A stretch of 64,000 nucleotides of DNA from Thelephora terrestris. Taxonomy: Eukaryota; Basidiomycota; Agaricomycetes; Thelephorales; Thelephoraceae. How positions within the stretch are numbered: the stretch's first letter is position 1; each line of letters starts with the position of its first letter. Positions 45,934 through 58,857 of this stretch are shown in pieces. The translations under genes were made by a program, and so were the position numbers. Under the pieces are notes generated by a model, which ran no database searches, was not told where the DNA came from, and saw only the letters and a program-made list of their open reading frames with translations. The stretch spans positions 2,418,001 to 2,482,000 of the forward strand of contig WIUZ02000005.1 of the NCBI GenBank assembly GCA_015956445.1, in the 5' to 3' direction.

Positions 45934-48900
45934 TCAACGGGTTGAGCAGTATACTAATGCGTTCAGTGTGTATCTACCTCCACATGTGAGAAGGTCTTCC
46001 TCGCAGGTGATTGAGACCGCCGTCGGTTGGCCGTGATTTACTTGACCGTCGTAGTGCCACCAGGTACCCGATGGGGTGCTAAGACGTGCAACGAAGTGGC
46101 AGCCGTTGCCATATATGGCTGCAGCAAGCCGATAAACGTGGGACGAGAACAACAGCCGGAAAGATGGCAGCACGACTTGAGGTTGTTCGACAAAGATCTC
46201 GAACCAAATCCAGGATGGATCCAGGAATGAGCGAGTTTGTGAGTAGTCTCTGCAGCATCCAGCACAAGAACGTGACGTGGGGGATGCCTTCTCATCGACC
46301 CATCGCGTGACCCACTCTTGCAAGGACTCATGGTGTGGCGGGCTTTCCGAGTGTGTGATAGAGGTCCAGGTGTTGCGTGTCAACATGTAGGGGGCGCCGG
46401 TGGGTTTCGTGAGTTTGATCTTGCATTTTGGGCCGCCACAGGAGGAGATGAGGGAAAAGTATCTTGTGGAGGCAGTTTCGCCACGCGAGAGTGAATCCAG
46501 GATATCGATGAGGCAGGCGTCGACTCGGCCGAAGCGCTTGAACATCACAGGGCTCTCGTCTGACAGAACGTCCCTGAAAGCGTTACGACCGTTGGCAAAC
46601 AAGGCAGGAATCTGTTGAGTTGGTCGAGTTTTGACGGGTCCTTCGATGGCGTTGAGGATGATCTTGAGGTGGCGGGAGAGGGTTTTTCCTGCTGCAGAAT
46701 GGCTGGTCCACGTCGTCCTCCATAGTTTGGTGGCGTGAAAGCATATCCAAGCGAAAGTCATGAAGATACAGTCGTAAGAGCAAGAGAAGTTTTCAGAATC
46801 CCATCCGCACCCGTAATCGTGGATCCGCAGTCTTGATGCTTGTGGGTTGGAAGGTTGTGAGCTCAGGGAGGGTGCCTTGCTGGAGGTGGAATCTGGGCGA
46901 GGCCGTGGGGTATGCTTCGCGTTGTTGGGGCTTAGTCCAAGATCATCAACGAGTTCAAGTTCAGCTTCGGACTCATCGGAAAGAAGAGCTGTGCCGCGCG
47001 TTCAACGTTGTCAACCGTTGATCCAAATTAGGAAAGTTTTTGACCTCTCACCATCCACCATCGCGATGTCATCTACCGTCTGGTTCCGGCGTTCCAATGA
47101 TCCCACAATCAGCTCCTTCATTCTCTCCTTCTTCACGCCGGTGAACAACCCTCTTGGCAGGCTGTCATCACCATCCACAACTCGATGCCAAATCAGTTGT
47201 CGTCGAAGTGAGTCGTTGGTCGGTTGCGATGCTGGCAGCGACTGAAATTCCCGAAGATCAAGGATCGGCTTGAACCCTTCAATCATCCTGGACTCTTCCG
47301 CTTCCCTCTCCTCTCTCAGCCTTGCACGTCTCTCCGCTTCCACCCGCTCCTCCTCAACGGCTTCCTTATCTGCAGCAGCTTGCGCTTGCCTTTCCTTTGA
47401 TGGGAGTTTCGCTGCGTCTAGCTCTCTTGCTCTGCGACGAGTGAATGCAAGGTCCTCCTCCCCAAGACTGTGATTGAACTCAAGGAGGCCGGGTCCACTG
47501 AGCTGAACCTGCATCCGTGCATCCTTTTGGTGGCTGGTCATCCTGGGGGCTCTCCTCGACCACTGTTTGCTCATTGCGCCTGACCCTTCATTATGGTCGT
47601 TTGTCGGGGAACGGAATGCTAACACTTTTTCTTCTGCAGTCAGCTGGGAGATTTTTGAACCCGGTCGAAATTCTTGTGTAAATGTGGGCCACTTTTCACG
47701 GGCAGCCCTGAAGAACGCGACGAGCGCACAATCGAGGTGGGGGAACTGATCCCGGTGAGATAGTATGTGGTCAATGGTACACTGGTCCCATGGAGTCCCA
47801 TAGAAAGCCCCAGTCGTATGTGAGACGGTTTCACCGATCAAGAGAGCCGGTTTGTTGATGATTGTGTCGCAGTGGGTCTCTATATCGTTGTGTAACGGTC
47901 CTAGGTCCAGCGCGTTTTTGTGTTCGTTGATGAGGCCACGAACCTGCATCGCATATGGCTTGCTGACCGACTCGTGGTAGAGGGTTAGAACGGCCATCTC
48001 TGTCATCGTCTTTGGGTCCGCAAGGCCTTTCAAAATGTTACTCTCCATATGGTTCGGTCCCGCAGCTCCCTTTTTCTTCATCGCATGCTGATTAATGAAG
48101 TCGACGTATAGATCTGGATGTTGGACGATCTCGACGGCCGCATCACCGTAGCATTGGTAACGGACATTTGATGTATCAGGGAAGGTGATCGGTTTTCCAA
48201 GGCGGTCTTCTGTGTATGTTCGAAATTCTTCCGAACACCCCTTGCCCTCATCCTTGTTGTTCACCAGAGCACCAACAAGGCTCGCCAGCTTGACTGCTCC
48301 CCCAGTAGCTTGATCAACATCACCCTCTCCCTCGTCTTTGACCGCACGTTCTTCCATCTCCTGCGCTCGGCTCAACAGCTTTACCGGTTCGCCCAAACCC
48401 TCCTCTTTCCAAAATTTCGCTAGGCCAACAGCTCCGGCCTTGAAGGTGTTGAGATCCTTGTGCATTGCGCACCAGCTTTCAACGAAAAGCAACTCGATTC
48501 GGCGCTCGCGCTCGGGCAAGCTAGCAAGACCCAGCTCTCCAAAGTGGCATCGGGTGTCTTCAACAAGATGTTCCAAGAACTGGAGTTGTTCCTCCAATGG
48601 CAACTTCTCCCAGCCTTCCCATCCACCCATTCCATCCAGTGCCTCCAGAAACTTGTTTGTCATCACCGCCTCCACCTCTTTTGATGGCTTCAACGACATT
48701 GCCCCCGTTCCGTGAAACCTCACCACCGCCTCACGTTTTTCCCTGCCAAACTCCTTACCAAGTTTTTTCTGGTCGGCTGCGTGGTCTCCTGAATAGCCGG
48801 TGATCTTCCGAATGATTTCATCAAGAGTCATTGGGCTCTTGCTCCCCGATGGGCTATCATTATGGATTGTCGTGATGTTATCAAAGAGGGTAAGCCAGTT

Positions 48901-49905
48901 TTTAAGTTGGGTGGAAGTTTTGTGATTAACTTCTCGGGTTGTAGCGAGGAATTGGCGAAAAGGGATGCCGGGTGTTACGCCCGCAACATTCTGCTCGAAG
49001 GGTACAGGTGGGAAGGTAGAAAAACGGGATCCGATGCTGGCGCCCTTACATGTGGTGCTGTCTCCACTGGCAGTCCACGCTGTTCATAGGTACATGGTTG
49101 ATGTTAGCTTACTGTCAATTGAGTGGCAAGGCTTTTGATGCTTACATGGCGCTCTGTGGAAGAGTTCTGCAGCACGCAAAAATGCTTTGACATACGCCTC
49201 AACTAGTATCCGACGGACGGAGCGGTCGCTGATTTTGTCTTTGTTGTCACTGTCCCCCGTGACGAAGCTGCGCCGGACCCTGTCAATCACCTCCGGGACT
49301 TTTGCGGTTGGGACTCCATCGAGGGCAACGAGCTCGACGACAAGGTTGCGGACCCAGTCCTCAATCCGACCATCAGGCCGTTTGATGTTCTTGGTTTTGA
49401 CCTTCTCGAACTGACTCCGGGCCCTGTCAACCGCTTTTTCGACTGCATGGGAACGTGCTTCTTCGGCCCGATCACACCTTGCCCTGAACCGATGAACATC
49501 TCGTTGGAGAGAAGAAATCCTCTCGTTCAGCCCCAAACTCTGGGCGGCAGATTTCTGGAGCTCCTGCTCTTTGCTGTCCAGTGAGTGCGATAGCTCGTGT
49601 ATCTTTGACACCGTTGAACTCAGCGTGTCCTTGAGTGAAGCAACCTGATGCACCTCTGAGTTCTCACACTCCCTTTTCACACCCACCGAAGTACACACCT
49701 GGTTCTCTGTGTCCACAAGCACGTTTTTACTGTGTTCTGCATCCTCCTGCACTGCACGAATTTGTTTTTTCTGCTGATAGATTGTTTTTTTCAGTTCTTC
49801 GTGGGAGACCTCGCGGTACCTGATCGGGTCAGAGCGTGATGTGTGAAGGGTGATAGTGTGAAGATTCTGTGCCTCAGAGCGACGTTTTTTCGGTTTTCTA
49901 GACAT
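45934..49905 (-). CDS. Large protein of a repetitive basidiomycete family with C19-peptidase-like C-terminus
   Basis: Three exons, 49905-49146, 49079-47052 and 46988-45934, join in frame to 1280 residues. Residues 1-~250 are a basic start (MSRKPKKRRSEA) and a long coiled coil, then a helical domain (KRPDGRIEDWVRNLVVELVA, KISDRSVRRILVEAYVKAF). The middle (~255-920) is a large domain with DSTTCKGASIGSRF, CAMHKDLNTFKAGAVG, NHMESNILKGLADP and FRSPTNDHNEGSGAMS. I recognise it as a many-copy family in mushroom genomes, probably mobile-element-derived, but cannot name it. The C-terminal ~350 residues resemble ubiquitin-specific peptidases: a Cys box (NFSCSYDCIFMTFAWICFHA) and a His box (YGNGCHFVARLS, WWHYDGQV). 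It is fully open, so recently active or under selection. Confidence 0.7.
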
Positions 49906-50674
49906 AGCAGCAGCAAGGTTGTCGTTAGGATTGAAGGTTTACTTATGCCCCTGTTGGGTGGAAACTCCGTTTGCTGGCCTCGATCGCCGGGTTGAAGGGG
50001 TTTGCGAGGTACTTCGATTTCCAGCAATTGAAGTGCTTTTTTCCTGAAACGCAACCAAAAAATCAAAGTCTATTGCTTCTGCTTATACTCCATGTTTTTT
50101 AATTTGGCGTGGTGTGTTGCAGTCCACAGCAATTTAGTTCGGAGAATGCACCACAAGCTGAGTGTGTGGGAACTGCGTGGGAAAGTCCGCGCGGAATCAA
50201 AATTTGGGTGAGGGTTGCCGGTCCCCAGATAACCTCGAGATCGGGTCCGAGGAGTCGAGATCAGTCAACGGCAACGGCCGATCACCTCAATCCGTGCAGG
50301 GCAGTCCGCTCAACCTACTCACACCGCATCGCGCGAGCTTACTGGGCATCGATATTCCCGTGAAGGACTGACTGGAACTCACACGTGTTACGTGCTCGAT
50401 GGCAAGTCTTTTCTTCGCCAGCAATCATCGGATTTTAATCACTATAAAGCAGGTTCACTACACAATAGGTGAGGATGACGGTTACCGAGATTATTAAAGA
50501 CTGTATAGATGCATCAGCGTACCAGGCAAAGCAAAGATGAACGGGTCACGAGATACATAGCATAGGTATATGATACAATACGTGGGGAGGGATTAACGTA
50601 AACGTCCATGGTCCAATGCAAGAGGGTGGAGGAGCGACTCGGACGTAAGGGTGTGATGAATGAGCATGAGCGGC
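49906..50674. other. Spacer, methyltransferase 3' end / large gene promoter
   Basis: Nothing coding was recognised. It holds the 5' region of the large repetitive-family gene. I did not find a convincing inverted repeat pair with the other end of that gene. Confidence 0.45.
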
Positions 50675-52496
50675 TTATACAGGATCGGAAGCCTTCCAGC
50701 TGAGGAAGGTTCGGATGTACCGAGATGCATTACCATCTGGGTGTTCTGGATCGATGTTCTCGATTTCGCCACACCGCTTTCGCCACACTTTGTAATCCGG
50801 TGTGTAGTTACCGGGTGGCGGCGGCAGCGAGAAGGCTGTCATCACGATGTGACGAGTGTCAATGCGGTCTAACATATCACTACGATGCGGGCGCCGTCAT
50901 GATCCGGGAGCGTGTAAGGCTAGGGAAAAAAGGACTCACTTCACCCAATTGTCCCAATGAAATTCAAACTCATCGCGTGCCGTATTCGATTTGATATTCC
51001 GCTCTTTCTTGGAAATCGTAACATCGGATACCGTCGAGGACTTGCCATATAATGCCTCGTATCGTTCCCATATGGTATTCTTGCACGCGATGATCGTCTG
51101 CACCTGTCGAGCGAGCTGGAGGCGTGCAACTGATTCGGGCAAAGGGTACGAGATCGAGTGACTTCCCCGGCTTTTTGTGCTTTTGTCATCGCTGTTTAGA
51201 ATTTGAAACCCGGTTAGAGAATCAGAACTCCCCAATGGCTGGGGATTTCCACTTAGGGAGGAGTTTGGAGGGAGGTTCAGTTGTAACGCGGGTTGGGGAG
51301 CGACAGATGCAAAAATAGAGTTGAGGTAAAATGGGAGGATAGAAACAGGCGGGGCAATGAAGTGATGGTTCAGCATGTCTTTCCAAGATTCGCATATTCG
51401 CCGATGGTCCCTTGCGCTTTTATGTTCGTATTGGGCGGGTGAATGAGGGGAGCCTAGTGTTTCCAGGTCGCTAATGCCAGAACTGGGGATAAGAAGATGA
51501 TCTCGTGGCAAGGCAGACACCAGAGTGGTTAAACTGGTTTGGCTGCTGCCCGGCATCGAGTCCGATGAGCTTGTAGTGGACAACAGGGCAGAATCGCCGG
51601 TCAGACCGGAGTAAGGCGCTGGTCCACAAGGGAACGTGAGATCATCTTCTGTGATCTGCATAAATTAGCAACGGAATTCAAGTCGTTGACGCAACCATTT
51701 ACCTCGAGTAAGCCCCCAGGTTTCAGCACTCGGTGCACCTCCTACGTAATAGGCAGGATATAAAGGAGACTAAAACGTGATAACACGCAAGCGCACCCAC
51801 CTCCAAGAGATCTTGCCACTGAAAGAACGCAATCAGTCTCGGTTAACGCAATCAATTACGGGGAGAAAGTCTTTTTACCTTATCCTCCGGGACAGCGAGG
51901 CCGATATACCGGATCCGCACAAAGTCAAAAGCTTTGGAACCGAACGGCAGGGCGTTTAAGCTGGAGAGATGGATGGGTATGAGTGGGAAGTTGCAGAGGG
52001 GGTGGGGACAAAGGCTGCCTACAAATTCGCGTGGACCCACTTAATTCGGGAGGCCAGATCCGTATGGCCTGTACGAGAGAGATCCGGTTGAATTTTCTTG
52101 ATGTCGACGCCAGCAAACGTTGAACACTAAATGGGGATATCATGAAACATTAAATCCGCTGGCAGACTGGTATATGCGCAGAGAAACGCATACGGGCCAT
52201 TGTTTAGCTGCCTCTATGCACCAAAGGCCAGTTCCGCAACCAAGATCGAGCACCGCCTTGGGAGAGGTAGGAAAATCGTAAACAGTCAGCCTGCCGAACA
52301 TCCTTACAGAGACCATATGGTCCCAGTTATCACTGCGTCGGGAACGGTAAACGCAACGCACAGCGTTTTGGCAGGGGTGAGAGTGCACTCACAAGTCCTG
52401 GAGCTGGCGGCTATACTCGAGAGGGTATACAACCTTCGATGAGCGCATTTTACGACCAGCGGCGAAGGTTGGCTCAAGGATTGTCCTCTCTGGCAT
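50675..52496 (-). CDS. SAM-dependent methyltransferase (class I)
   Basis: Eight exons (52496-52393, 52332-52194, 52126-52023, 51960-51879, 51818-51801, 51741-51703, 51655-50940, 50879-50675) give 468 residues. The SAM-binding motif I is VLDLGCGTGLWCIEAAKQWP. Next are an acidic loop (FAGVDIKKIQ), motif II/III segments (LPFGSKAFDFVRIRYIGLAV) and the post-core LKPGGLLEITEDD. Between this and the C-terminus lies a ~120-residue Ser/Pro-rich insertion. The C-terminal segment (DMLDRIDTRHIVMTAFSLPP, WRKRCGEIE) is shared with many unassigned Agaricomycete methyltransferases. Exons 5 and 6 have only 18 and 39 nt. The acceptor substrate is unknown. Confidence 0.85.
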
Positions 52497-52737
52497 TGTA
52501 TGGGTGGGCGGAGAGGATAAAACGGGGCGGGGATAGTTGCGATTGTCATAACCGCCAGGCTGTTTAAGTAATCGCTAGAGAACGGGCAAAGCCTCCGCCC
52601 CGAGCGTCCCACTGTCACCTCATTTCCTGTTAATTTCTTTAGTTTTTAGCCGACGGAGATGATGGTCTGCATGTCACGTGTCCCTTCCCGCTATATCCTC
52701 CCTTCCCACATTGACCGCAACAGAGTCCAAGACAAAC
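52497..52737. promoter_or_regulatory. Divergent promoter, methyltransferase / NDUFB8-like gene
   Basis: Only 241 bp separate the start codons, so both genes probably share this region. It is pyrimidine-rich on the NDUFB8-like side. No TATA box is clear. Confidence 0.5.
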
Positions 52738-53322
52738 ATGAACGCCCTCTCCAGAACGAGAGCGGCCGCTCGCCTTCTCAGGTCGTCCCCGTCTTCGGTC
52801 GCAACCCCCGCGGTCCTCAGGAGTTACGCGTCTCAGGCCCAGGAAGCCGATCCTCAGCTCGCCGATTACCCCCGACTACCATGGGTCTCGCGCCAGACGT
52901 TGCCCCCAAAGGGTTGGTGGGATCCTCAAATGCGACGTAACTTCGGGGACACGGTACGTCCTTCACTGGTCGAGCTCTACTTGAAAATCCTTAAAATTTC
53001 CAACCCAGTATCACGAAAACGAAGATATCCTCGGTATGTGGGGTCCAGACGCGGCTCCACTCCCTCCAAATGTGGCCCTTCGTTGGTTCTCAATTGCAGT
53101 CGCGGGCTTCGTCTCCTTCGGCTTCCTGGCGAAGTACGCCCTAATTGCAGATAGGCCGGCAATTCCAAGAGAATACCCCTTCTCCGGTCTAGTAACGGAG
53201 CTCGGCGGGTTGGAGGAGAACCAGGTAAACGCTCTCCGATCCGATGATCACCAGAACTTTGATATCCAGTCGCCTTATACCTTTTCTTGTCACAGGCTCG
53301 ACCGGAAAGTGTTAATGAGTAG
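52738..53322 (+). CDS. Mitochondrial complex I accessory subunit, NDUFB8/ASHI type
   Basis: Three exons (52738-52953, 53009-53224, 53296-53322) give 152 residues. An Arg/Ser/Ala-rich presequence (MNALSRTRAAARLLRSSPSS...RSYASQA) predicts mitochondrial import. The core has the family's tryptophan/proline-rich part (YPRLPWVSRQTLPPKGWWDP, RRNFGDTYHENEDILGMWGP) and one membrane helix (WFSIAVAGFVSFGFLAKYAL). It ends in PREYPFSGLVTELGG. The last exon has nine codons. NDUFB8 is a single-span subunit of the membrane arm of NADH:ubiquinone oxidoreductase. The assignment rests on this combination and size. Confidence 0.85.
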
Positions 53323-53719
53323 GGAGTTGTATACCGCCGACACATCTTGTCAGCAATGTAACTAGGCACCCTCGTTCCTAGAATGGCCCAGCTCTTTTGA
53401 TCTGGATTGCCTTCCCATCCACGGTCTCTTCCGTCACTGAGAATTTTCAAATGCTACAAACCATCACACCATCAATTGCTTGCTATCATCCCCATCTCGA
53501 TGCCTTTGTCTCGTCTCCTTAGCCTGGAAGTCTCCAAGATACGGAACAACAATCGACAAAGGCGTATACAGCGGCATGTTGCAAACCTTGATTAAATCAG
53601 CGCTCTAAATGGCCAATCATCCATGTTACTTATATATCCAAAGGGCCTCCGTCACGACTGCGGTCGCAACACCGGCAACAACCTAATCAACGGTTGCTAG
53701 GTTGTTCGAGCATTATGCA
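53323..53719. other. Convergent 3' spacer
   Basis: Lies between the ends of the NDUFB8-like gene (+) and RAD2 (-). No gene was seen. Confidence 0.5.
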
Positions 53720-56700
53720 TTATCGATTATCCGTCGCCTTTTCTGGTTCTGCGCCCAGGTTCGTGTTGGCTTTCTTGCGCACGGGCTTTGGGCGGGGGCG
53801 GGCGGGCACAGGAGTGACCTCATCAGAGTCAACGCATTCGTCATCGTGACCGTAGTCGTCGCTCTCGTTAGCCCGTTTCTTCCGCTTTGTTGGACGAGAA
53901 ACTTCTGTGTTCTTTGGGGTCTTTCGAACCTTGCGCTTTTCAATGGCAGTTCTCCGTTTTGTGGGCGCCGTCGTTGTCTGCTTTGAAATCTTCCCGGTCC
54001 TCGTCGTCGATCCCGATATCGGGTCGCGCCCCCCATGATCATCGGATTCATCGACGTCAACGTCCAGGTGGTCTTCATTTCCATCCGATTCTTCCATATA
54101 GTCGCCCCCTGGGTGGTCCGAGTCCAAAGGGGTTGAAGGACTTCCTTTCCTTTGAGAGCGCTTCCTCTGCTCTTCCCTGTAATCCGTGACTACCTTTTGC
54201 AGTCTCTTGCTCGTGTAGGCTTGCCGTTTGCGTGGAACAGCTGACCCTCCTACACCCCCTATCGAGTTGCCAAAATAAGCGTCTAGATCCGACTGTCGAT
54301 TAGCAGCTGCGGCCGCGCCGCGCCTGCTGACCCGCTGGATTACGGGCAACAGGAGTTCGTCGGATTTTTGCTGGCCCCACCCAAGCTCCTCTTGCAACAT
54401 TCTGTGATGCAAAAGGCACAGTGTTCGAGTGCAGCACGAAATGGAACCAAAAAACGCCACATGGACCAAATTAGAGAATTCAAGGTGAAACACCCAGAGC
54501 CGAGATAACAATGTCAGATGACCGCACGGGAAATTCGGTGCATTCAATACCATATGAGAATGAATGGGTGGAGGCAGCGACGCACCCGCGGAGTCCATCC
54601 AGGTCCGGTAAACCCCATTTGAAAGGTTCTTCAGAGCCGTCAACCGTCGGGTGATAGTAGGCATCCCTCTACATAATCGCACACGGTCGTTTGAACCCAT
54701 GCGGACCACGTGCGGCAATCGGTGGGCGGCAACATATGACAACGCAAGGATATAGGGTGCCCACCACGTAAGGCGAGAGGCACGTAAGGGTCGCCACGTG
54801 GACGGTGGAGGCGGGAAGAATAGGTTTAAGAAACAGAAGTTGATCGCGTGGAGCGAGGCAGAAGTACCGATAGGAACCCGCATCGAAAATGAATGCAAGC
54901 GGAAAGGAACGATGCGGCACGCAGCGGGAAACGCGGGAGCGCCGGAACGTTGGTGAAATGAAGCGAAGGAATGTGAGAAAACGTGCAAGGAAAAGGTAGA
55001 CTCCGGTTCGTAATCTACGTACCACTGCCGGGTTTGGCCAATTCTCCCCAATGAATAAGGTCTTGAACCTCTTCTTCTGTAGGGTTTTAAGGAGTAGGAC
55101 GTGAGTATAATCAATGCACTGGGAGCCAAGGGGCCAAGTGATGGACAGAATCAGCGGCGGGGGGAACAAAACCCCCAGCCGGAAGGGGATGCAGAGGACA
55201 CGGGGATCACGATCGAAAGAAGTGTACCAGAGGAACACGACTAAGATCCACAGAAAGGGCTAGAATCGTTGGATTGCGTACTCGAAAGCACTCCGCCCCA
55301 ACAGAAAACTTCCGTGTGGGCAATCAGGGGAACAGCGTTTCCGCTGCCTCCGGACCTGACTATCCGGAGCTTGGCAAAACGATCCATCGGTGAAATTCCC
55401 GTTGCCAACGCCAAGGCCGGGCGGAATCAAACACTCACAAAGGATCTCCTGAAATGACTACGACTCTCTTCCTTCTTGTCTCTCCCGCTTTGCACTTTGC
55501 TCCACCACTCTGTGAATTTTTCAAGGCCGTCATCGCCCGGAAACTCCTTTACGAGTTCCATGGCCACAACGGGTCCAACTCCCGCCAGCCCCTCTGTATA
55601 ATCACTCCCTAGCAGATATGCGAGTCGAACCAGGGTTCCACGGTCCAGTCCAAGTTCACGAACGAGGTCAGATGAGAGGAAGCACTCGACCGTCTTGCTC
55701 TGGTTGAACATGTTCCGAAACACGCGGTTCCCACCAAAGAGGAAGACATCCGAATCGTCCGTGATGATTCCTTCGACCAGTCCGAGGCGAACAAGTTCAG
55801 CACACTGGGCTTCAGCCTCCATCGGAGCCGTGATGTACGGTATCCCGAATAGCCTTAATATCATCTAAAAACGCAATTCCAGAATGATAAGCTCAGACAG
55901 ATGACGGATGCTTACCATGATCTGAGCTATCATCTGGCTCGTGATGTCCTCTGAGTCTCTCATGGCTGCCTTCTGCTCCTTCCGCAACCCGTTGATCTCC
56001 TGTTCAATCTCCTTCCTCACGTCATCCAAATTTCTGCCTTTTACCTGGGAAATCCAGCGGGCGAATTCGCCCGCTTCAGCATCAGGGTCCATTTCACGAG
56101 CTGCGTCAAAGTCCTCGTGCTCTTGGTCGCGTTCGCCCGGAAGTCCTTGGTCGAACGAATCGTCTGCGTCAAGGAGACCACGTGAACGATCGAGAGTGAG
56201 CACGGATGTTGAGGGTACGGTCTCCCCCGCTGGTGAGCGAAGTCGCGGGGATGGAGATCGGGACCAGTCTGAAATTGGTACGTCCTCTTCGTCTTCATCT
56301 GCCTTTTCCTCGATGCGCTTAGATGGAAGGACAGTGTGTATGGAAGGCGCAGGAGGTTGAGCATTCGGTTTGGAACCAACAGGAAGCTGGGGAAGAACAG
56401 GTGGAGGTGCAACGACGATCTCAACTTCCTCCATATCCTCATCCTCATCAGACTGAGGGGGAGGTGAAGATCTCACCCCCGTCGCTCCTCTCTCCCTCTC
56501 TTGAGCTTCGATAACCCCAACCTCAACATCAACGTACTCGAGTCCAGGTGACGACGCCCTCGACCCGCCACGCGTTTGCCTTACCTCCTCTTGCACTTCC
56601 AGGTTCTCAGCTCGAAATGCCTTCCTCTTCTCCGCGAAGATCTTCTGGAATTCGGCGAACCTTTTTGCAACCGCATCCTCGACGCCGATGGCCAATGGCG

Positions 56701-58857
56701 TTTCCGCAACATTGACGACTGGGGCTAGGTCAGAGTTTATGAGAGGCTCTAGAACAATATGAGGACGAATTGTCGTGGCGTGTGGGATTGTAATTTCTTC
56801 CATGTCATCTTCTCTAGGGCTGTCAGGGGATTGGTCCAGGGGTTGGTTTGCAATGAGTGCCGGCTTCTTGGGAGAGGCGGATGGAATGGTGTTGGAAAAT
56901 CCTGCGGTCCCGCGCGTGGAACCAGAAGAGATACGGGTAGATAGCGGCTTCCTCGCACCTGCAATGACCAGTTGGGTTTCCAGTCTGCTGGGAGACGTGA
57001 AGTCGTCTTCGTCGTCGGCTGCTACCTCGCCACCGTTGTCCGTGTTGTCTTTTTTAGGAGGTTTGATAGGCGTTCCCAGGATTGGTGCTTGTGCGAGGGG
57101 CCGAGGGTCGGAGACGCTCCTAAATCGATGCTGCGATTCAAGGGATTCGGCGATGGCGATTGACATCTGGACGTCCTCCTCTAACTCCTCATTGAAATCC
57201 TCCCACTCATCTGCTTCACTTCCTTCGACGACTTGCGGAACAACGTCGTCCTCTTCGTCAGGAACGAAGAGCGGCGTCTCAACCGTCTTGGCTCTTAACT
57301 TCGAGCCCGACGGCCGCCGCGGGAAGATACCAGACGTGGACTTGGCCAGAGAAGTCCAGTCGGATGTTTTGTGTCGTTTCCCCACGGCCGCGAGGGCCGT
57401 CCTAGACCGGTACCTTCGGAGATCCCGATCTTGCACAACAGCAATCCTAGGGGAGGGCGAATGTGTAGGCCTGGAAAAGATGGGGATCAATCGCAGGACT
57501 CTGCAGGGTCGTAATCACCAACATCGCAACTTCCTCCGTGTCCATATCGTCATCGTTCCCTGTCTGTTCTCTCTCTTGGTCGCGAGCTTCCTTTGGTTTG
57601 ACCCCGTCGCGTGAAGGATCGTCGACGATGATGGGTTGATCTCTCGTGCCAGCGTCCCTCATTCCCAGGATCCAACCTTTGCCCTCCCCTTCGTTCTTGA
57701 CGAGAACATACTGTCGGTTTCTTTCGCCAGCAATCCTTATGGGAATCTCTACGTTAGCTTTTCCCATGGTATCGGTCGTCGTCAAAAGTTTTTGTGTTAG
57801 CCGGTTCCGCTCCTTGAGTCCCTTGATCTGTTCCTTCGAGAAATCCAGTGGCGTCTCCGAATTTTTCAACATGTTCTGTAAGCGTTTGAAAGACGTCTGG
57901 CGAGATTTGAGGCGAAGGTCTCCAATGATTTCGTATTGAACTTCAGTGGGAAGGGAACGGAAAGTCTCAGAGGTGAGGTCGAAATCGGACGGCGCCATTT
58001 CGGAGATGAAGGATTGCATTTCTTCCGCAGTGGCAAGCCTAGGGTCGACCGTGGATCGGGAGGCTTCAGTAATCTTGGAGTCAAAATCCATGTCGGGAAG
58101 GCGATAAGGGTCATGGTCGTAGAACCGTGGTTTAGTTGAGCTCTGAGGCTTTGCCGTAGAGCTGGGTTTCCCAACAGAAAAGGAAGGGTCAAGGTCCTCG
58201 AAGTAGACCGCATTTTCGTCATCGTTATCGACCTGGTTAGCGGACGGGACCGATTTGCCTTTAGACGAGGGTCCGCGGCTAGAGGGAGCGTGCCAAAATT
58301 AGCCAAGGTTTTTGAGTTGTAAGATAAGAAACAAGCGCTTCACCCCTGGGCTTGATCAACGGCTTCGCGACGCATTTGTGCGGCCAAGAGACGCTCCGCG
58401 ACTTTAGCGTGCGTCGTGGCAGCGCCTTCTTTCCTGCGCCTGCGTTCATTCTGCAGAAAATCAATGGGTACATCAGGTTTCCGTGTACCAGCGCGTTGAA
58501 CCCGCCGAGGAGGGAAGGTGGGATGGGGGCTGACGCACAATTGTTGAACGCTTCAGGACCGGCACACCCCCGTCAAAAACGAAGACTGGTTTTATTCCCC
58601 AGAAAAGAAGCTTGCATATGCGACGTAGAAAGCCAAGGATATGCGCGTTAAGGATCACACGTCCGTCCTTATCTCGCATCGTGGCCTGAAATTGGTAGAT
58701 CCATATGCTAGAATCTATTGCGAGGATCTTTCCCTCCAGGGTTTCTAGGCTTAAAAAGTAAGTTAGTAAGGGTGCACAAAGGCGGTGTAGCGATGAAGAA
58801 ATACAGGACTGGTCGTCCGACTGGGGTAAGTAACTTCCAGAGGGATTTCACGCCCAT
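53720..58857 (-). CDS. RAD2: DNA-repair endonuclease RAD2/XPG
   Basis: Structure-specific nuclease that makes the 3' incision in nucleotide-excision repair. Nine exons (58857-58805, 58749-58539, 58450-58344, 58278-57523, 57470-55916, 55864-55439, 55076-55023, 54668-54586, 54401-53720) give 1308 residues. The N-nuclease region starts at Met1 with [16 protein letters not shown] and includes [16 protein letters not shown] and [10 protein letters not shown] long acidic spacer (residues ~180-890) is typical of XPG as opposed to FEN1. The I-nuclease region follows ([44 protein letters not shown]), then [18 protein letters not shown] and [28 protein letters not shown] fits a PCNA-binding (PIP) box, and a Lys/Arg-rich C-terminus suits nuclear import. 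Intron 6 is 362 nt, far longer than any other in the gene. Confidence 0.93.

Noticed and set aside
54669-55238. 189-codon minus-strand frame overlapping RAD2
   Set aside because: Only the 18 codons of RAD2 exon 7 inside it are meaningful. The rest is the flanking introns.
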